Assembly: GCA_041398565.1 (NCBI GenBank)
Contig: JAWKUN010000006.1
Location: 372,001 to 436,000 of the forward strand
DNA length: 64,000 nt
Direction: 5' to 3'
Origin: DATGPD01 sp041398565
GTDB taxonomy: Bacteria > Planctomycetota > UBA1135 > UBA2386
Below the pieces are notes generated by a model. The model did no database searches. It was not told the origin of the DNA and was given only the letters and a program-made list of their open reading frames with translations. Below, in pieces: positions 18,445-27,372 of the stretch. Position numbers and translations under genes: made by a program. Position 1 is the stretch's first letter; the number at the start of each line of letters is the position of its first letter.

Positions 18445-19965
18445 ATGAACCCCGCTCGCATCTGCGTCTGGTGTCCGATCGTCCTGATCGGCACCGTTCT
18501 CGCTTCTTGTGGCCACGGCCGCTCGTCGCCGCCGATCCAGCCGGCCCCGCCGCCGCTCGTGTTGCGGACCGTGCCGGGCGAGGGCGACATCGTCGAGCCG
18601 AATGCAACGGTGTCGCTCGAACTCGCCTCCGCCGCCAGCACCTTCGCCCCGGGCGACGTGATCGTGAGCGACGGGGGCAACGCTCTTCCTGGCACCTTGG
18701 AACGGGTGGGCGACACGGCCTCCTGGACCTGGACGCCGGACCAAGAACTGCCCCGCGGCTGCACCCTCACCGTCGCCACCGACCAGCAAGGTGTGGTGGT
18801 GTCGTTCTCGGTGCGCGACATCGCGCTGGCCGCCGAGTTCCAGTTGCCCGGCGAGACGGTCGAAGCCGCGTTCTGCTGGCCGAACGGCCGCCGCGCCCTC
18901 CTCACCGCCAGCGGACGCGTCTTCGAGGCGACGCCGGCCGGCCTGGTCGAGCGCTTCGTCCCACTGACGGCCGCCGCCAGCGCCTACGGCGACGGCGACT
19001 TCATCGACGAGCAAGTCGTCGATCAGGTGCGCTTCTGCGTGCGCAGCAACCTGGACGGAAGCGTCGATCGGGTTCCGACGCCGAACGGCGTCTCGGTCGG
19101 CGCGCACAACGCCAGCGGCGACGTCGTGGTGTTCGTCCCGAGCGCGTCGCGGGGTCCGTCGCCCGCGGGCCTGTGGCGCCTGGGGCGGGCGGACCTGGAG
19201 TTCACGTTGGCCGGCGCCTTGGCCATCGCCACGACCTCGGATCCGCCCTCGATCGAAGCCGACGCGACGGTGACGATCGCCTGGTCCGAGGCGGACGCAA
19301 TCCGCCTGGCACGCTTCGCCGTCGGTGACACCGTCGGCCAACGCTACGCCCTGCCACGAACCGGGGGCACGTCCGAGATGCAGTACGACGCTGCTGCAGA
19401 CGGGCGCGGGGTGCTGGCCTTCCTCGACTGGGCGCAACGCACGGGTCCGGTCATCCGCATCGTGTGTGTCGCACGTTTCGAGCCTGACCAAGGGTTGCTC
19501 GGGCCACAGGAAGCACTGCGTTGGGTGTGGACCCTGGTCGGTGGGAAGTACCCCGTGACGGACAGCCTGGAGGATCTGCAGGTCGGCGCGTGGGGCTCGG
19601 CGTGTCTGACCGTGGCCCACCGCTACACCGCCGGCCAGGGTACCTACAGGTACGCCGACGTCCTGCGGGCCGAACCCGACGGTCAGTTCTCCGAGGCCGT
19701 CCGCTTCTCGGGGCAGACTCGACGCTCGCCCGCGCGCGCCGAACAGTGGGCCGTCCTGGCCAGGCTGGATCCCTACAATCGGACGCAGGTCGAGCTGAGC
19801 CGTTCGCGACCCCGAGGAAGTGTGCGCACGACCTCGATCTACGAGATCACGGGGGGCACGCCGGATCGCGCCCGCTTCGCCCTCGACGACAGCAACCGGG
19901 CCTTGATCGCCGTCACGCAGAGGACCGTCTCAGGTCTCGAGACGACGGTGTTGCTCTGGGACTGA
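18445..19965 (+). CDS. lipoprotein of unknown function
   Basis: 506 residues from ATG 18445, with GGAGAG 9 bases upstream. The signal peptide ends in a lipobox (LASC, with the Cys near residue 22), so a diacylated outer-membrane or periplasmic lipoprotein is expected. An Ig-like domain (VPGEGDIVEPNATVSLEL, typical of Big_5-like domains) comes next; the remainder is beta-rich, with spaced W and G residues suggestive of a propeller, but no repeat is clear enough to name. I do not recognise the family. It converges on the next beta-helix gene with a 78-base gap. Confidence 0.75.
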   Translation: MNPARICVWCPIVLIGTVLASCGHGRSSPPIQPAPPPLVLRTVPGEGDIVEPNATVSLELASAASTFAPGDVIVSDGGNALPGTLERVGDTASWTWTPDQELPRGCTLTVATDQQGVVVSFSVRDIALAAEFQLPGETVEAAFCWPNGRRALLTASGRVFEATPAGLVERFVPLTAAASAYGDGDFIDEQVVDQVRFCVRSNLDGSVDRVPTPNGVSVGAHNASGDVVVFVPSASRGPSPAGLWRLGRADLEFTLAGALAIATTSDPPSIEADATVTIAWSEADAIRLARFAVGDTVGQRYALPRTGGTSEMQYDAAADGRGVLAFLDWAQRTGPVIRIVCVARFEPDQGLLGPQEALRWVWTLVGGKYPVTDSLEDLQVGAWGSACLTVAHRYTAGQGTYRYADVLRAEPDGQFSEAVRFSGQTRRSPARAEQWAVLARLDPYNRTQVELSRSRPRGSVRTTSIYEITGGTPDRARFALDDSNRALIAVTQRTVSGLETTVLLWD

Positions 19966-20043
19966 CTTGGAGGGTGGAGGCACCGGTCACCGTCGACTTC
20001 GTCACCATCCCAGCCCCACGGCGGTGCGACATCGATCGCGGGC

Positions 20044-21186
20044 TCAGTCGGTGCGAGCGTAGGTGGCGAAGTTCGACAGCTGGGCGCCACCCATCGTGTC
20101 GCCAGCGACGGCTTGCCAGGCGATGGTGAAGCCGCGCGGCAACGGCGCCCGGGCCGGGATCGACAAGTGGAACGGACTGGCCGTGAACACACCCTGAGCT
20201 ACGACCGACAGCGTGCCGAGGCCGACGCTGCCGCCCAGGTGCGGCAGCGGCAGGAGCGGACCGGGCAACCCCAACACCAGCGCGAACACCTCGCCGGTCG
20301 GGCCCGCCAGGTCGACCTCGATGGCGCGGCCGAGGTGCGGACCGAGCACCTGCAACGAGGCGATCGGCCGAACGGTGTCGGTCGGCCCTGACACCGGCGG
20401 CGCCGTGTCGGCGATCAGGCGCACGCGCGGATCGCGCAGCAAGGCGCCGCTCCCGGTGATCGCTGACGGCTGCGCGACCGTGGTCGCCTGTCCGGCGGCG
20501 ATCAGGTGGCTGCCGTCGTCGGTGATGGTGAGCGCGGCACCGTTCATCCGGATCGCCTCCGCCGGCACCACGCGCAGGAACTCGGAGGGGCCCGACACCG
20601 AACAACGCGACATCACGCCAGCCCCGCCGCCGAAGGTCAGCGTCGGCCCCGCGGAGACGAAGGGCGGCGGCTCGGCGGTGCTGTCGGTGAGCGTCACCTG
20701 GGTGTCGGCGAAGTCGGCGCCGGCGTGGATCGCGCACGAACTCAGGCGTAGGTCGGCGACGCGATCGAAGCGCGCGCGGATGCCGCCGCTGGCGTTGGCC
20801 GGCCCGAACTGCACGCGCTCGAACAGCACACGGCCGAGGCAGTCCGCCGCACCCGGCCGCACCAGGGTGAACGGTCCGTACACCGCGACATCCCCCACCA
20901 CCACCGCCTGGCCGGCCGTGAGATTGGTCACGAGGAGGTTGGCGAGAACCACGTCGGTCTCGCCGACCAAGGTCACGCCCTTGCCATCCATCATGGCTGC
21001 GGAATAGGCGCCGCTGCGCACGACGATCACGTCGCCGTCGTTCGCCGCGGCGATGGCCGGGGGAACGTCGGTGAAGTCGACACCTGGGCCACCGTTCGCG
21101 GCGACCACCCACGTGCGTTGGGCGCAGAGACCGGAGACGGCCGCGGCGAGTGCCACGGCGACGGGAAAAAGCAGCGGTCGCGACAT
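20044..21186 (-). CDS. secreted parallel-beta-helix protein with shared C-terminal domain
   Basis: 380 residues from ATG 21186. A signal peptide (LFPVAVALAAAVSGLCAQ) is followed by RTWVVAANGGPGVDFTDVPP, nearly the same opening as the 13069 gene, and then by V-x-G/L-x-x-strand periodicity expected of a right-handed beta-helix. The C-terminal 110 residues (a VDLAGP strand, an SIPARAPLPRG strand and a closing LSNF) fit the shared C-terminal domain seen in the other exported proteins. The two beta-helix proteins are paralogues about 7 kb apart in opposite orientation. Confidence 0.8.
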   Translation of the reverse strand: MSRPLLFPVAVALAAAVSGLCAQRTWVVAANGGPGVDFTDVPPAIAAANDGDVIVVRSGAYSAAMMDGKGVTLVGETDVVLANLLVTNLTAGQAVVVGDVAVYGPFTLVRPGAADCLGRVLFERVQFGPANASGGIRARFDRVADLRLSSCAIHAGADFADTQVTLTDSTAEPPPFVSAGPTLTFGGGAGVMSRCSVSGPSEFLRVVPAEAIRMNGAALTITDDGSHLIAAGQATTVAQPSAITGSGALLRDPRVRLIADTAPPVSGPTDTVRPIASLQVLGPHLGRAIEVDLAGPTGEVFALVLGLPGPLLPLPHLGGSVGLGTLSVVAQGVFTASPFHLSIPARAPLPRGFTIAWQAVAGDTMGGAQLSNFATYARTD

Positions 21187-21262
21187 CGAGTGATCCGAGA
21201 ACCGAAGGAAGAAGGTGAGCGATGGTAGCGCGCTGGGCGGAGCGCGGTTCGCTGGGGTTTCC

Positions 21263-21580
21263 CTCGCAGGTGGCGATGACGGCGCTCAACACCGCCAGCC
21301 TGCTCGGCATCCAACGCTCGCTGCAGACCGCCCTGCCGTTCGCCGCGGGCCGGGAACGCGTCGCCGCCCGCGACGCCACCGGCGCGCCGGCCTTGCCGAT
21401 CGAGGTGCGGCGACGCTTGCTCTACAACCCCGACCTGGTCAGCTCGCACTTCCTGGTGCCGGGCCTGGTGGGGATCATCCTCCAGCTCGTCACCCTGTTC
21501 GCCGCCTGCACGCTGGCCATCCTCGCGATCGCCTCCTTGCGCTTCCGCAAGCAGATGGGATGACGCGGCCGTGCGGCGAC
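21263..21580 (+). pseudogene. truncated duplicate of the ABC permease gene
   Basis: Bases 21263-21500 repeat 858-1095 of the first gene and 21501-21580 repeat 1570-1649, with few changes. The 474 bases between (158 codons, in frame) are missing, so a short frame of 113 codons stays open, giving a protein that would end in the same RKQMG. It has no ATPase part and only fragments of the membrane domain, and cannot be a functional transporter. It sits directly downstream of the divergent beta-helix gene start and ends at the stop of the next minus-strand gene. Confidence 0.85.
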
Positions 21581-21587
21581 AGGGCCG

Positions 21588-24212
21588 TCAGGGATGGAAC
21601 TGGATCACCATCGGCGTCCGGGCGGGAACGAGGAAGTGGTTCTTCTGCAACCACTGCTGCGCGCTGGTCGCCAGCGTGTACTGGACCTGGCCGTTCGGAT
21701 GGTAGTAGATGGCCTCAGCCGTCCACGTCGACGGGTCGATCCCGTAGTTGGCTGGATTCATGACGTAGTCGACAAACGTGTCGGACGCGGTCCAGTTACC
21801 CAGCACGACGACGATGGTACCGTCGGCGCTCCGGAAGACGTTCGAGAGCACCTTTGGCACGGCTCCAGTCCTGATCGGATGGAGGAGCGTGTCGTACTCC
21901 GAGACCATGTACCACGTACCGGCCTCGTTCTGGAGGGTGGCTGCAGGATCGATGACGCCGACCGCGAGCGACATCGGGGGCATCATCCGGCCCTCGAGTG
22001 TGGCGGCGCGCGTCGCGGCGTTGCCGTAAGGCCGCAGGAATCGCCCGAACACCGCGGAGGCCTCGGCGGCCGGATTGCCGGCAGTGACGACGGTGTTCGC
22101 GGGCGTCACCTCCGAACCCAAGAGGATCAAGTCGGGGTCGGGTGATCCGCGCCAGGTCCACACGGGCTTGACGCCCGAAGTGAAGGCGTCGACCGCGCGC
22201 ATCGCCCACATGTCGACCCACGCGGTCTGGATGTTCTGTATGTCGGCGGGGCTGAGGTACGAACCGTAGGCCTCGGGATTGGCGAGAACCGCGTCGAAGA
22301 AGACGCTCGACACCACGTCGCTGCCGACGTAGCCGTAGTAGTTCTGGTACTCGCCATACACGGCACGCAGGATCGGGACGACGCCGACCCCTTGCGGCTT
22401 GCCACCGGAGACCGACAGGTCGCCGAAGTTGAACTGTGGGTAGCTGTCGCCCGCGGTCATGACGTTAAGCGTCGCCTCGCTGGGAATCTCGCTCAGCAGC
22501 ACACCGTCGGACTGCGGCACCTTGTTGGCGAGACGCATGGCGATCCGATTCATGAGGTCGCGGGCACCGTCGGCCGTGTCGGGTCCACCACCCACGGCAT
22601 GCCCCGGCATCACGTTGAACGACGGAACCAGGTAGGGCATCGCGTCCATGTACACGCCGCTGATCGGGTAGCCCGCGATCAGGCTCGAGTACAGAATACT
22701 GTCCATGTAGTCGACCGCACTGGTGACCGCCAGGTTGTTGGCGACGAAGTCAGGGTCCTGGCTGCCAGGCACGCCGTCATTGCCGCCGAAGGCCTTGGTC
22801 CCGTCCTTCTCGTAGACGAGATTGCCCTGGACCAAGTGGTAGCAGGGATAGAGCGAGCCGCCAGGCGCCGGCCCCTTGTAGCCGTGGCTGCGCGTGTAGG
22901 GCAGGACTCGATACCCTTCGGCCGATGCCGAGGTCAGAGCAGCCCAGAACGCCTGGCTGTCGCGGGGCTCGTCAGGGATCGGCGTGACCTCGGACATGAG
23001 GGCGTCGAACCAGTCGTACCAGACCATCAGGGCGCGACTGTGGGCGATACCCCACTCGCTCGTCCGGTCGTTGGCATAGCCGATCCAGCTGGCGAAGTCG
23101 GGGGACGGGGGATCGGAGGGCGTGCCACTGCTCCCTTCTTGGTTGGCATCGGGGTGCCCCATGAAGAAGGCGAAGTCGAAGTCGAACCGAGCACGCTCGA
23201 GGCCGATCAACTCCGAGATCTTGCCCCGCTGCAGCCAGCCGCTCGCCTCACGCAGCTCTCGGTACCACGCGGCGAGGTCCCACCAGCCCTTGCCCCGCGT
23301 CGTGATGGCGAGCAGCGCGATCCGCACGGGCAGGCTCTCCACCACGGGCACCGCGGTGAACGGATCCGGCATGAGGCGTGCGCACGCCATGGCCACGCCG
23401 TTCCCCTGCCCCTGGCCGCGCGCCGTCATGCGCTTGAACGAGAAGTGCGCCAGGTCCGTGTCGCTCGCGCACATGGAGATCAGGACGTGGCCGCTGTCAT
23501 CCGACAGACCCTGGAGAGGCAGATTGCCCTGCGGGGCCGGATGCAGAATCTCGATGGTCTGCTGCAAGCCGTCCTTCAGCGAGAAGGCGTTCACCTCGGG
23601 GTCGACGATCTGACGCCCTCCGGCGACTCCGGCCGCGTAGAGGTAGGACCCGGCGTTGACGCTGTCGACCAGCAAGTAGGGCAGCTCGATCTCGCTGACG
23701 CCGAAGTCGCCGGCGCCGACCGTCTGTTCGACCCTCATCGACCACAGGAAGTCACCGCTCGCGTCCCCGGTCACCGTGACTTCGACCTTGTCGAGGACGT
23801 GCTGCCCCCCGGTCGCCGGCGAGGTCCACGTGAACACCACCTGGTTCGGATTCGGCGACGTCACCGTCACCTGTTGGAAGGGGTTGGAGACCGCCGGAGT
23901 CAGGGTTTCGGACGCGACGACCTGAGGAAACACGGTGCCAGTGCAGGGTGGCTCTGTGATCGAGGTCGATCCTGGCGCGCGCGATTCGAGAAGGACCGAC
24001 CACAGCCGTGTCGGCCGGAAGGTGATCGACTCGGCGCCACGAGATATCGCCGTCGGTACGACACCCCAGTTGCTGTCGGTTTGGAATTGGAGGGTCGTCT
24101 GGTTGCCCGCCGGGCCCGAAGCAACTGTGTAGACCTGGGCCTTGGCCAGGGCACTGGACAGCAGTAGGCCGAGCAGGACGAACGACGAATGGACTGGCAT
24201 CGGTGACTTCAT
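21588..24212 (-). CDS. secreted DUF6259-like / putative glycoside-hydrolase-like protein
   Basis: 874 residues from ATG 24212, with GAGGTG six bases before it. The signal peptide (FVLLGLLLSSALAKA) is followed by a beta-sandwich-like N-terminal third and then a region resembling a TIM-barrel (WWDLAAWYRELREASG; DFDFAFFMGHPDANQEG; a strand SGVYMDAMPYLVP with candidate Asp), ending in a small beta domain. This layout resembles DUF6259-type proteins, which are thought to be glycoside hydrolases. I cannot name a catalytic pair with certainty. The frame continues upstream past 25 kb, but that part has no protein-like character. A secreted polysaccharide-degrading role would fit the sulfatase nearby. 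Confidence 0.6.
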   Translation of the reverse strand: MKSPMPVHSSFVLLGLLLSSALAKAQVYTVASGPAGNQTTLQFQTDSNWGVVPTAISRGAESITFRPTRLWSVLLESRAPGSTSITEPPCTGTVFPQVVASETLTPAVSNPFQQVTVTSPNPNQVVFTWTSPATGGQHVLDKVEVTVTGDASGDFLWSMRVEQTVGAGDFGVSEIELPYLLVDSVNAGSYLYAAGVAGGRQIVDPEVNAFSLKDGLQQTIEILHPAPQGNLPLQGLSDDSGHVLISMCASDTDLAHFSFKRMTARGQGQGNGVAMACARLMPDPFTAVPVVESLPVRIALLAITTRGKGWWDLAAWYRELREASGWLQRGKISELIGLERARFDFDFAFFMGHPDANQEGSSGTPSDPPSPDFASWIGYANDRTSEWGIAHSRALMVWYDWFDALMSEVTPIPDEPRDSQAFWAALTSASAEGYRVLPYTRSHGYKGPAPGGSLYPCYHLVQGNLVYEKDGTKAFGGNDGVPGSQDPDFVANNLAVTSAVDYMDSILYSSLIAGYPISGVYMDAMPYLVPSFNVMPGHAVGGGPDTADGARDLMNRIAMRLANKVPQSDGVLLSEIPSEATLNVMTAGDSYPQFNFGDLSVSGGKPQGVGVVPILRAVYGEYQNYYGYVGSDVVSSVFFDAVLANPEAYGSYLSPADIQNIQTAWVDMWAMRAVDAFTSGVKPVWTWRGSPDPDLILLGSEVTPANTVVTAGNPAAEASAVFGRFLRPYGNAATRAATLEGRMMPPMSLAVGVIDPAATLQNEAGTWYMVSEYDTLLHPIRTGAVPKVLSNVFRSADGTIVVVLGNWTASDTFVDYVMNPANYGIDPSTWTAEAIYYHPNGQVQYTLATSAQQWLQKNHFLVPARTPMVIQFHP

Positions 24213-24463
24213 GTTTGCACCTCGGACACAACGGGACTTGCCGCCTGCGTGCGCACGAGTCGAAGACGACAGCAGCTCCGGGCCGCGTGGCCAGCTCGCC
24301 CGAGTCACGCACTCGGTCGTCGCCTGCCCTCCGTGCATCGCAACGCATGGTTGCTGCCGAGGAGAGGCACGGTCGCCGCAGGGATCCCGACCAGGACCGA
24401 TGGGCCCCGAACGGTCGCACACACTCCCGTCATGTCCCCGAGCCGCCGAACGTCTCGCCTTTT

Positions 24464-24928
24464 CGATTTGCCCATCGCCAAACGACTCCACGGTCGGCGA
24501 GCACAGCCCTGCGCCGGGCTCCGTGGCCCGAGACGCTCGAGATCCCCCGCCGCCCTGGCGCGGGGAGGATGGCCGCGGAACGAGTGATCTGCTCGGAGGC
24601 CAGCGCTCTCGGCTAGGCTGGGATTTCCCGTCGTCGTCTCGACTTCCTTCTCTTCGGCACACCGAACGCACCTTGTCCTTCCCCACCGCGCCTGCCTTCC
24701 TCGCCGCCCTGTCGCTGGCGGGGGTGCGCCCTCCTTCCCGCGCAAGCGACGACACCCCTCCTGCGCGACGAAGTGCTGCCGACGTCGGTCGAACCGGTGC
24801 GCTACCAGGACGGTCACTGGCTCGCCTGCCGCGTCGTCGACGCGATGACCGGCGCACCCGCGGCGGGGGCCGAGCTGTTCCTGGTCGGCGAGAGCAATAC
24901 GCCGATCGGCGGCGAGTTCCGCTTCCTG
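24464..24928 (+). pseudogene. duplicated, frameshifted 5' end of the 31 kb gene
   Basis: About 465 bases match 30974-31433 closely: the upstream region, the start and the first 80 or so codons of the carboxypeptidase-regulatory-like gene. Compared with that gene there is a 3-base insertion in the signal-peptide region and one extra G (24717-24724 region, GGCGGGGGTGCG), which shifts the frame, so the copy cannot be translated as the original. The similarity stops abruptly after GAGTTCCGCTTCCTG, where DUF3626-like sequence begins a few dozen bases later. Confidence 0.8.
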
Positions 24929-24993
24929 TCGGGTACCGAGCGGGCGAGATCCCGCCGGTCACCGCCCACCCGGATGCGAGGATGGACCGATGA

Positions 24994-26038
24994 CCGGGGG
25001 AAAAGGTTCGGGCTGGGGCACCGCAATCCGGCACGTCGCCAGGACCCGCCGAGCGTCGCGGACGTGACGCAGCGGACCGACTCGCTGCGCTCGGGGTCGA
25101 CGTGTCGGCCGCCCATCGGGTCATCGAACATGTCCGGGCCCACGGCCGCCTCACGTTGAACTTCCATCCCGATCGGCTCGATTCGCGGGGGTCGCACCGT
25201 TGCAGCCGGCCTGCTCGAGGACGGTCGCTATCGCTCCCAGTTCGAGACGGGGATCTCGAACGGCGGCCGGTTCGCCGTGCCCGGAGGCGATCGGACCCGC
25301 TGGGAGGCGCTCCTGTTCGACGGGGCCTACGACGGCGATGCCTCTCCACGCCCGGTCTACGGCGCCCTCGACCTCTTCGGCGACCCGTACGGAGGTTCAC
25401 CCCGGTTCGGCTCCTCCTACATCGTGCTGGAACCGGCCTGTCTCGAGCGGGCGACCTTCTGCCTGGGCGACAGCCACCTGGGTCCGACCGACGTCGGGAC
25501 CATCGTCCGCATGCTGCCCGTGCTCGCCGGCGCGGTCGAGGCATGTGCGGACGGTCACGGATTCGGCCGCGGCCTCTCCGTCAATGGGTCCCTGGCGACC
25601 GTCCGTGGTCGTGGCTTGCCGTCGGCTCGGGAGCTCGATCGCTACATCGAGGCGCAGATCCATGGCCCGGTCGACCTGGCCGGCGATGTCTCGGCGGTCC
25701 ATCTCGATCCCAGCTTCCGCGGGACACAGGTCCATCGCGATCTCCTGGCCGCGGCCGAGCGGTAACACTTCGGCCTGCTCTGGAGTGAGGGATCGGAGGT
25801 CAACCCGGCGGACATCGAGCCCGGCTTCCGGGGGCCCGAGGTGGCGGCGCTCGCACATCGCACCGCCCGCGACGATGGCCTCGTCGATGCCGCGGCGATC
25901 GGCCGAGCACTGGTCGACCTGGTGTTCACACCACCCGCGGTTGGGGGCGACGCCGAGGGCTCATCCCGGCAGCAGTACAAGAAGCTGTGGCACTGCTGCC
26001 TCGCCTTCGGCAGACCACCGAGACCACCTCGCCCCTGA
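24994..26038 (+). pseudogene. frameshifted DUF3626 family gene
   Basis: The sequence encodes most of a DUF3626 protein in two frames. The first (to about 25190) has VIEHVRAHGRLTLNFHPDRL; after a shift within a run of five G (25186-25195) the second continues with LLEDGRYRSQFETGISNGG, GGDRTRWEALLFDGAYD, FGDSHxGPxDVGT-like text and EAQIHGPVDLAGDV. A TAA at 25763-25765 then interrupts, and the same frame resumes with HFGLLWSEGSEVNPAD and FRGPEVAALA, ending KKLWHCCLAFGRP before TGA. No start codon is in frame at the beginning. One frameshift plus one stop make this a pseudogene unless sequencing errors are responsible. DUF3626 has no settled function. Confidence 0.7.
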
Positions 26039-26070
26039 CCCGGTGGTGGCCTCGTCCCACACCCGGCACC

Positions 26071-26716
26071 CTAGTTCGAGCAAATGAGCTGGGAGCAGCG
26101 GATCCGCTCGGCGTCACCGGGCCCGGCGGGATTGGCGGCCAGGATCGCCAGCACGATCTGGAGGTCGTGCAGATCGCCGATCGGTGCGCTGGCCAGCGCG
26201 ATCAGGAGGTCGCGCCCTCCAGGCCCAGGCGGTCGGCCAGTCCACGGGCTGGGTCTCGCGGATCAGGACCCCCGTGCGGGATAAGGCGAACAAGCTGCGT
26301 CCCACGGGGTCGGTCCGTGTCGGGCCAGGGTTGGTTTCGGGCGCGGCTTGCGAGTGCTCGGTCTCGCTGTTCAACACCCTCGCGCTGCCGCAATCCAAGA
26401 CAAGGCGACGCTCGGCACGCGCGCCGGCCGGATCGATCCGCGCCTCGGCCAGGGCTCGCAGGTCGCCACCGACCTCGCGTCTGCGGCTTGATCGCGTTGC
26501 GGCGGCAGTCAGGTCGATGCGCCGCACGCGATCCATTGCCCTGATCTCGATGACTTGATCGATGACTTGATTGATGACTCGTTCGGAGTGGAGCACCGGC
26601 GTGTCGGCGGGGTGCCCGGCGACCAGGCGATACCGCTCGGGAGGCACTCGGTCATGCACGACGAACCTCGACTCGCTCGTCGAGGACGGGCGCGCGAGCG
26701 ACGTGATTTGCTTCAC
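26071..26716 (-). pseudogene. degraded, unidentified gene
   Basis: Protein-like segments appear in successive minus-strand frames: VPPERYRLVAGHPADTPVLH near 26640, PDPRDPARGLADRLGLEG near 26240, and then LLIALASAPIGDLHDLQIVL continuing to a TAG at 26071-26073. Joining them needs at least two frame changes. I do not recognise the family. The N-terminal ORF (from 26716) lies directly after the small SANT-like gene on the same strand and could once have formed a transcription unit with it. Confidence 0.35.
26543..26578. repeat. three-unit 12-bp tandem repeat
   Basis: Units GATCTCGATGAC, TTGATCGATGAC and TTGATTGATGAC stand head to tail. On the minus strand they encode VINQVIDQVIE within the degraded gene. 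The low GC of this patch stands out against its surroundings. Confidence 0.6.
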
Positions 26717-26726
26717 CGGCGATCGC

Positions 26727-26906
26727 TCAGCGCTTGCTCGCGATCACCAGCTTGTCGAGCTTGGCGCGGATCTTGACGGACTCCTCACTGCGCTTGAGCG
26801 CGGTGGCGATGTCGCGCAGGCTCCATGACTTCGCAGCCAGTTGGTGCAGCTTCGCGATCTCGGTCGGCGTCCAGGGTTGGCGATGACGTTCGAAGCGTTC
26901 TTTCAT
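26727..26906 (-). CDS. small Myb/SANT-like DNA-binding protein
   Basis: 59 residues from ATG 26906. The core RQPWTPTEIAKLHQLAAKSW followed by SLRDIATALKRSEESVK is the three-helix SANT/Myb-like fold found in short bacterial proteins of about 60 residues, in which the last helix would contact DNA; basic residues (RAKLDKL, SKR) close it. No ribosome binding site is evident. It is the only gene in the 24.4-27.3 kb stretch that looks intact. Function in bacteria is not established; a small DNA-binding or accessory regulator is the best guess. Confidence 0.7.
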   Translation of the reverse strand: MKERFERHRQPWTPTEIAKLHQLAAKSWSLRDIATALKRSEESVKIRAKLDKLVIASKR

Positions 26907-27372
26907 GGTCGTGCGCGATCTGCGGGCACCGGCGGCAGGCCGATCGCGGGCAGGGGCACGCAGGATACTGCCCGGGGTCGTCGATGTCGGTGACCGTTTG
27001 ATGGCGTCGATACGTCGCGCCCCGGGCGGCGATCGCCCGCTCGCCGGCAGCGCGTTGTTCGCGGCACGGCCCGGATGGTCGCCCGCCAGGTCGCACGGCG
27101 TCCGGGGGCATCGAGGTTCGCATACGGTTGTCTCCACGCGCGTCGTCGGAGCGACAGGCGCAGCGAGTGCGGGGCCGATCGGAGGGCGCCTTCCCGGCCG
27201 GCGCGTTACACCGAATCGACGCATGCCGCACGGCCTCGGCCCGGGGACCATGCGCGGGTCCGGCGCGTTTTCGCGGAACCAGTGACTCGTGTCGAGTCGT
27301 CTCACCGGCGTCGCATCAGGCGTCGAGGAGATCGCCGCGCCCCCGCCTCGCCGCCCAACCGACCCTTCATCC
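26907..27372. other. intergenic region without recognisable content
   Basis: 466 bases between the divergent SANT-like gene and the 27373 gene. Open frames exist on both strands but none shows protein-like composition, a start with ribosome binding site or similarity to a family. No repeat or strong hairpin was noticed. Confidence 0.4.
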
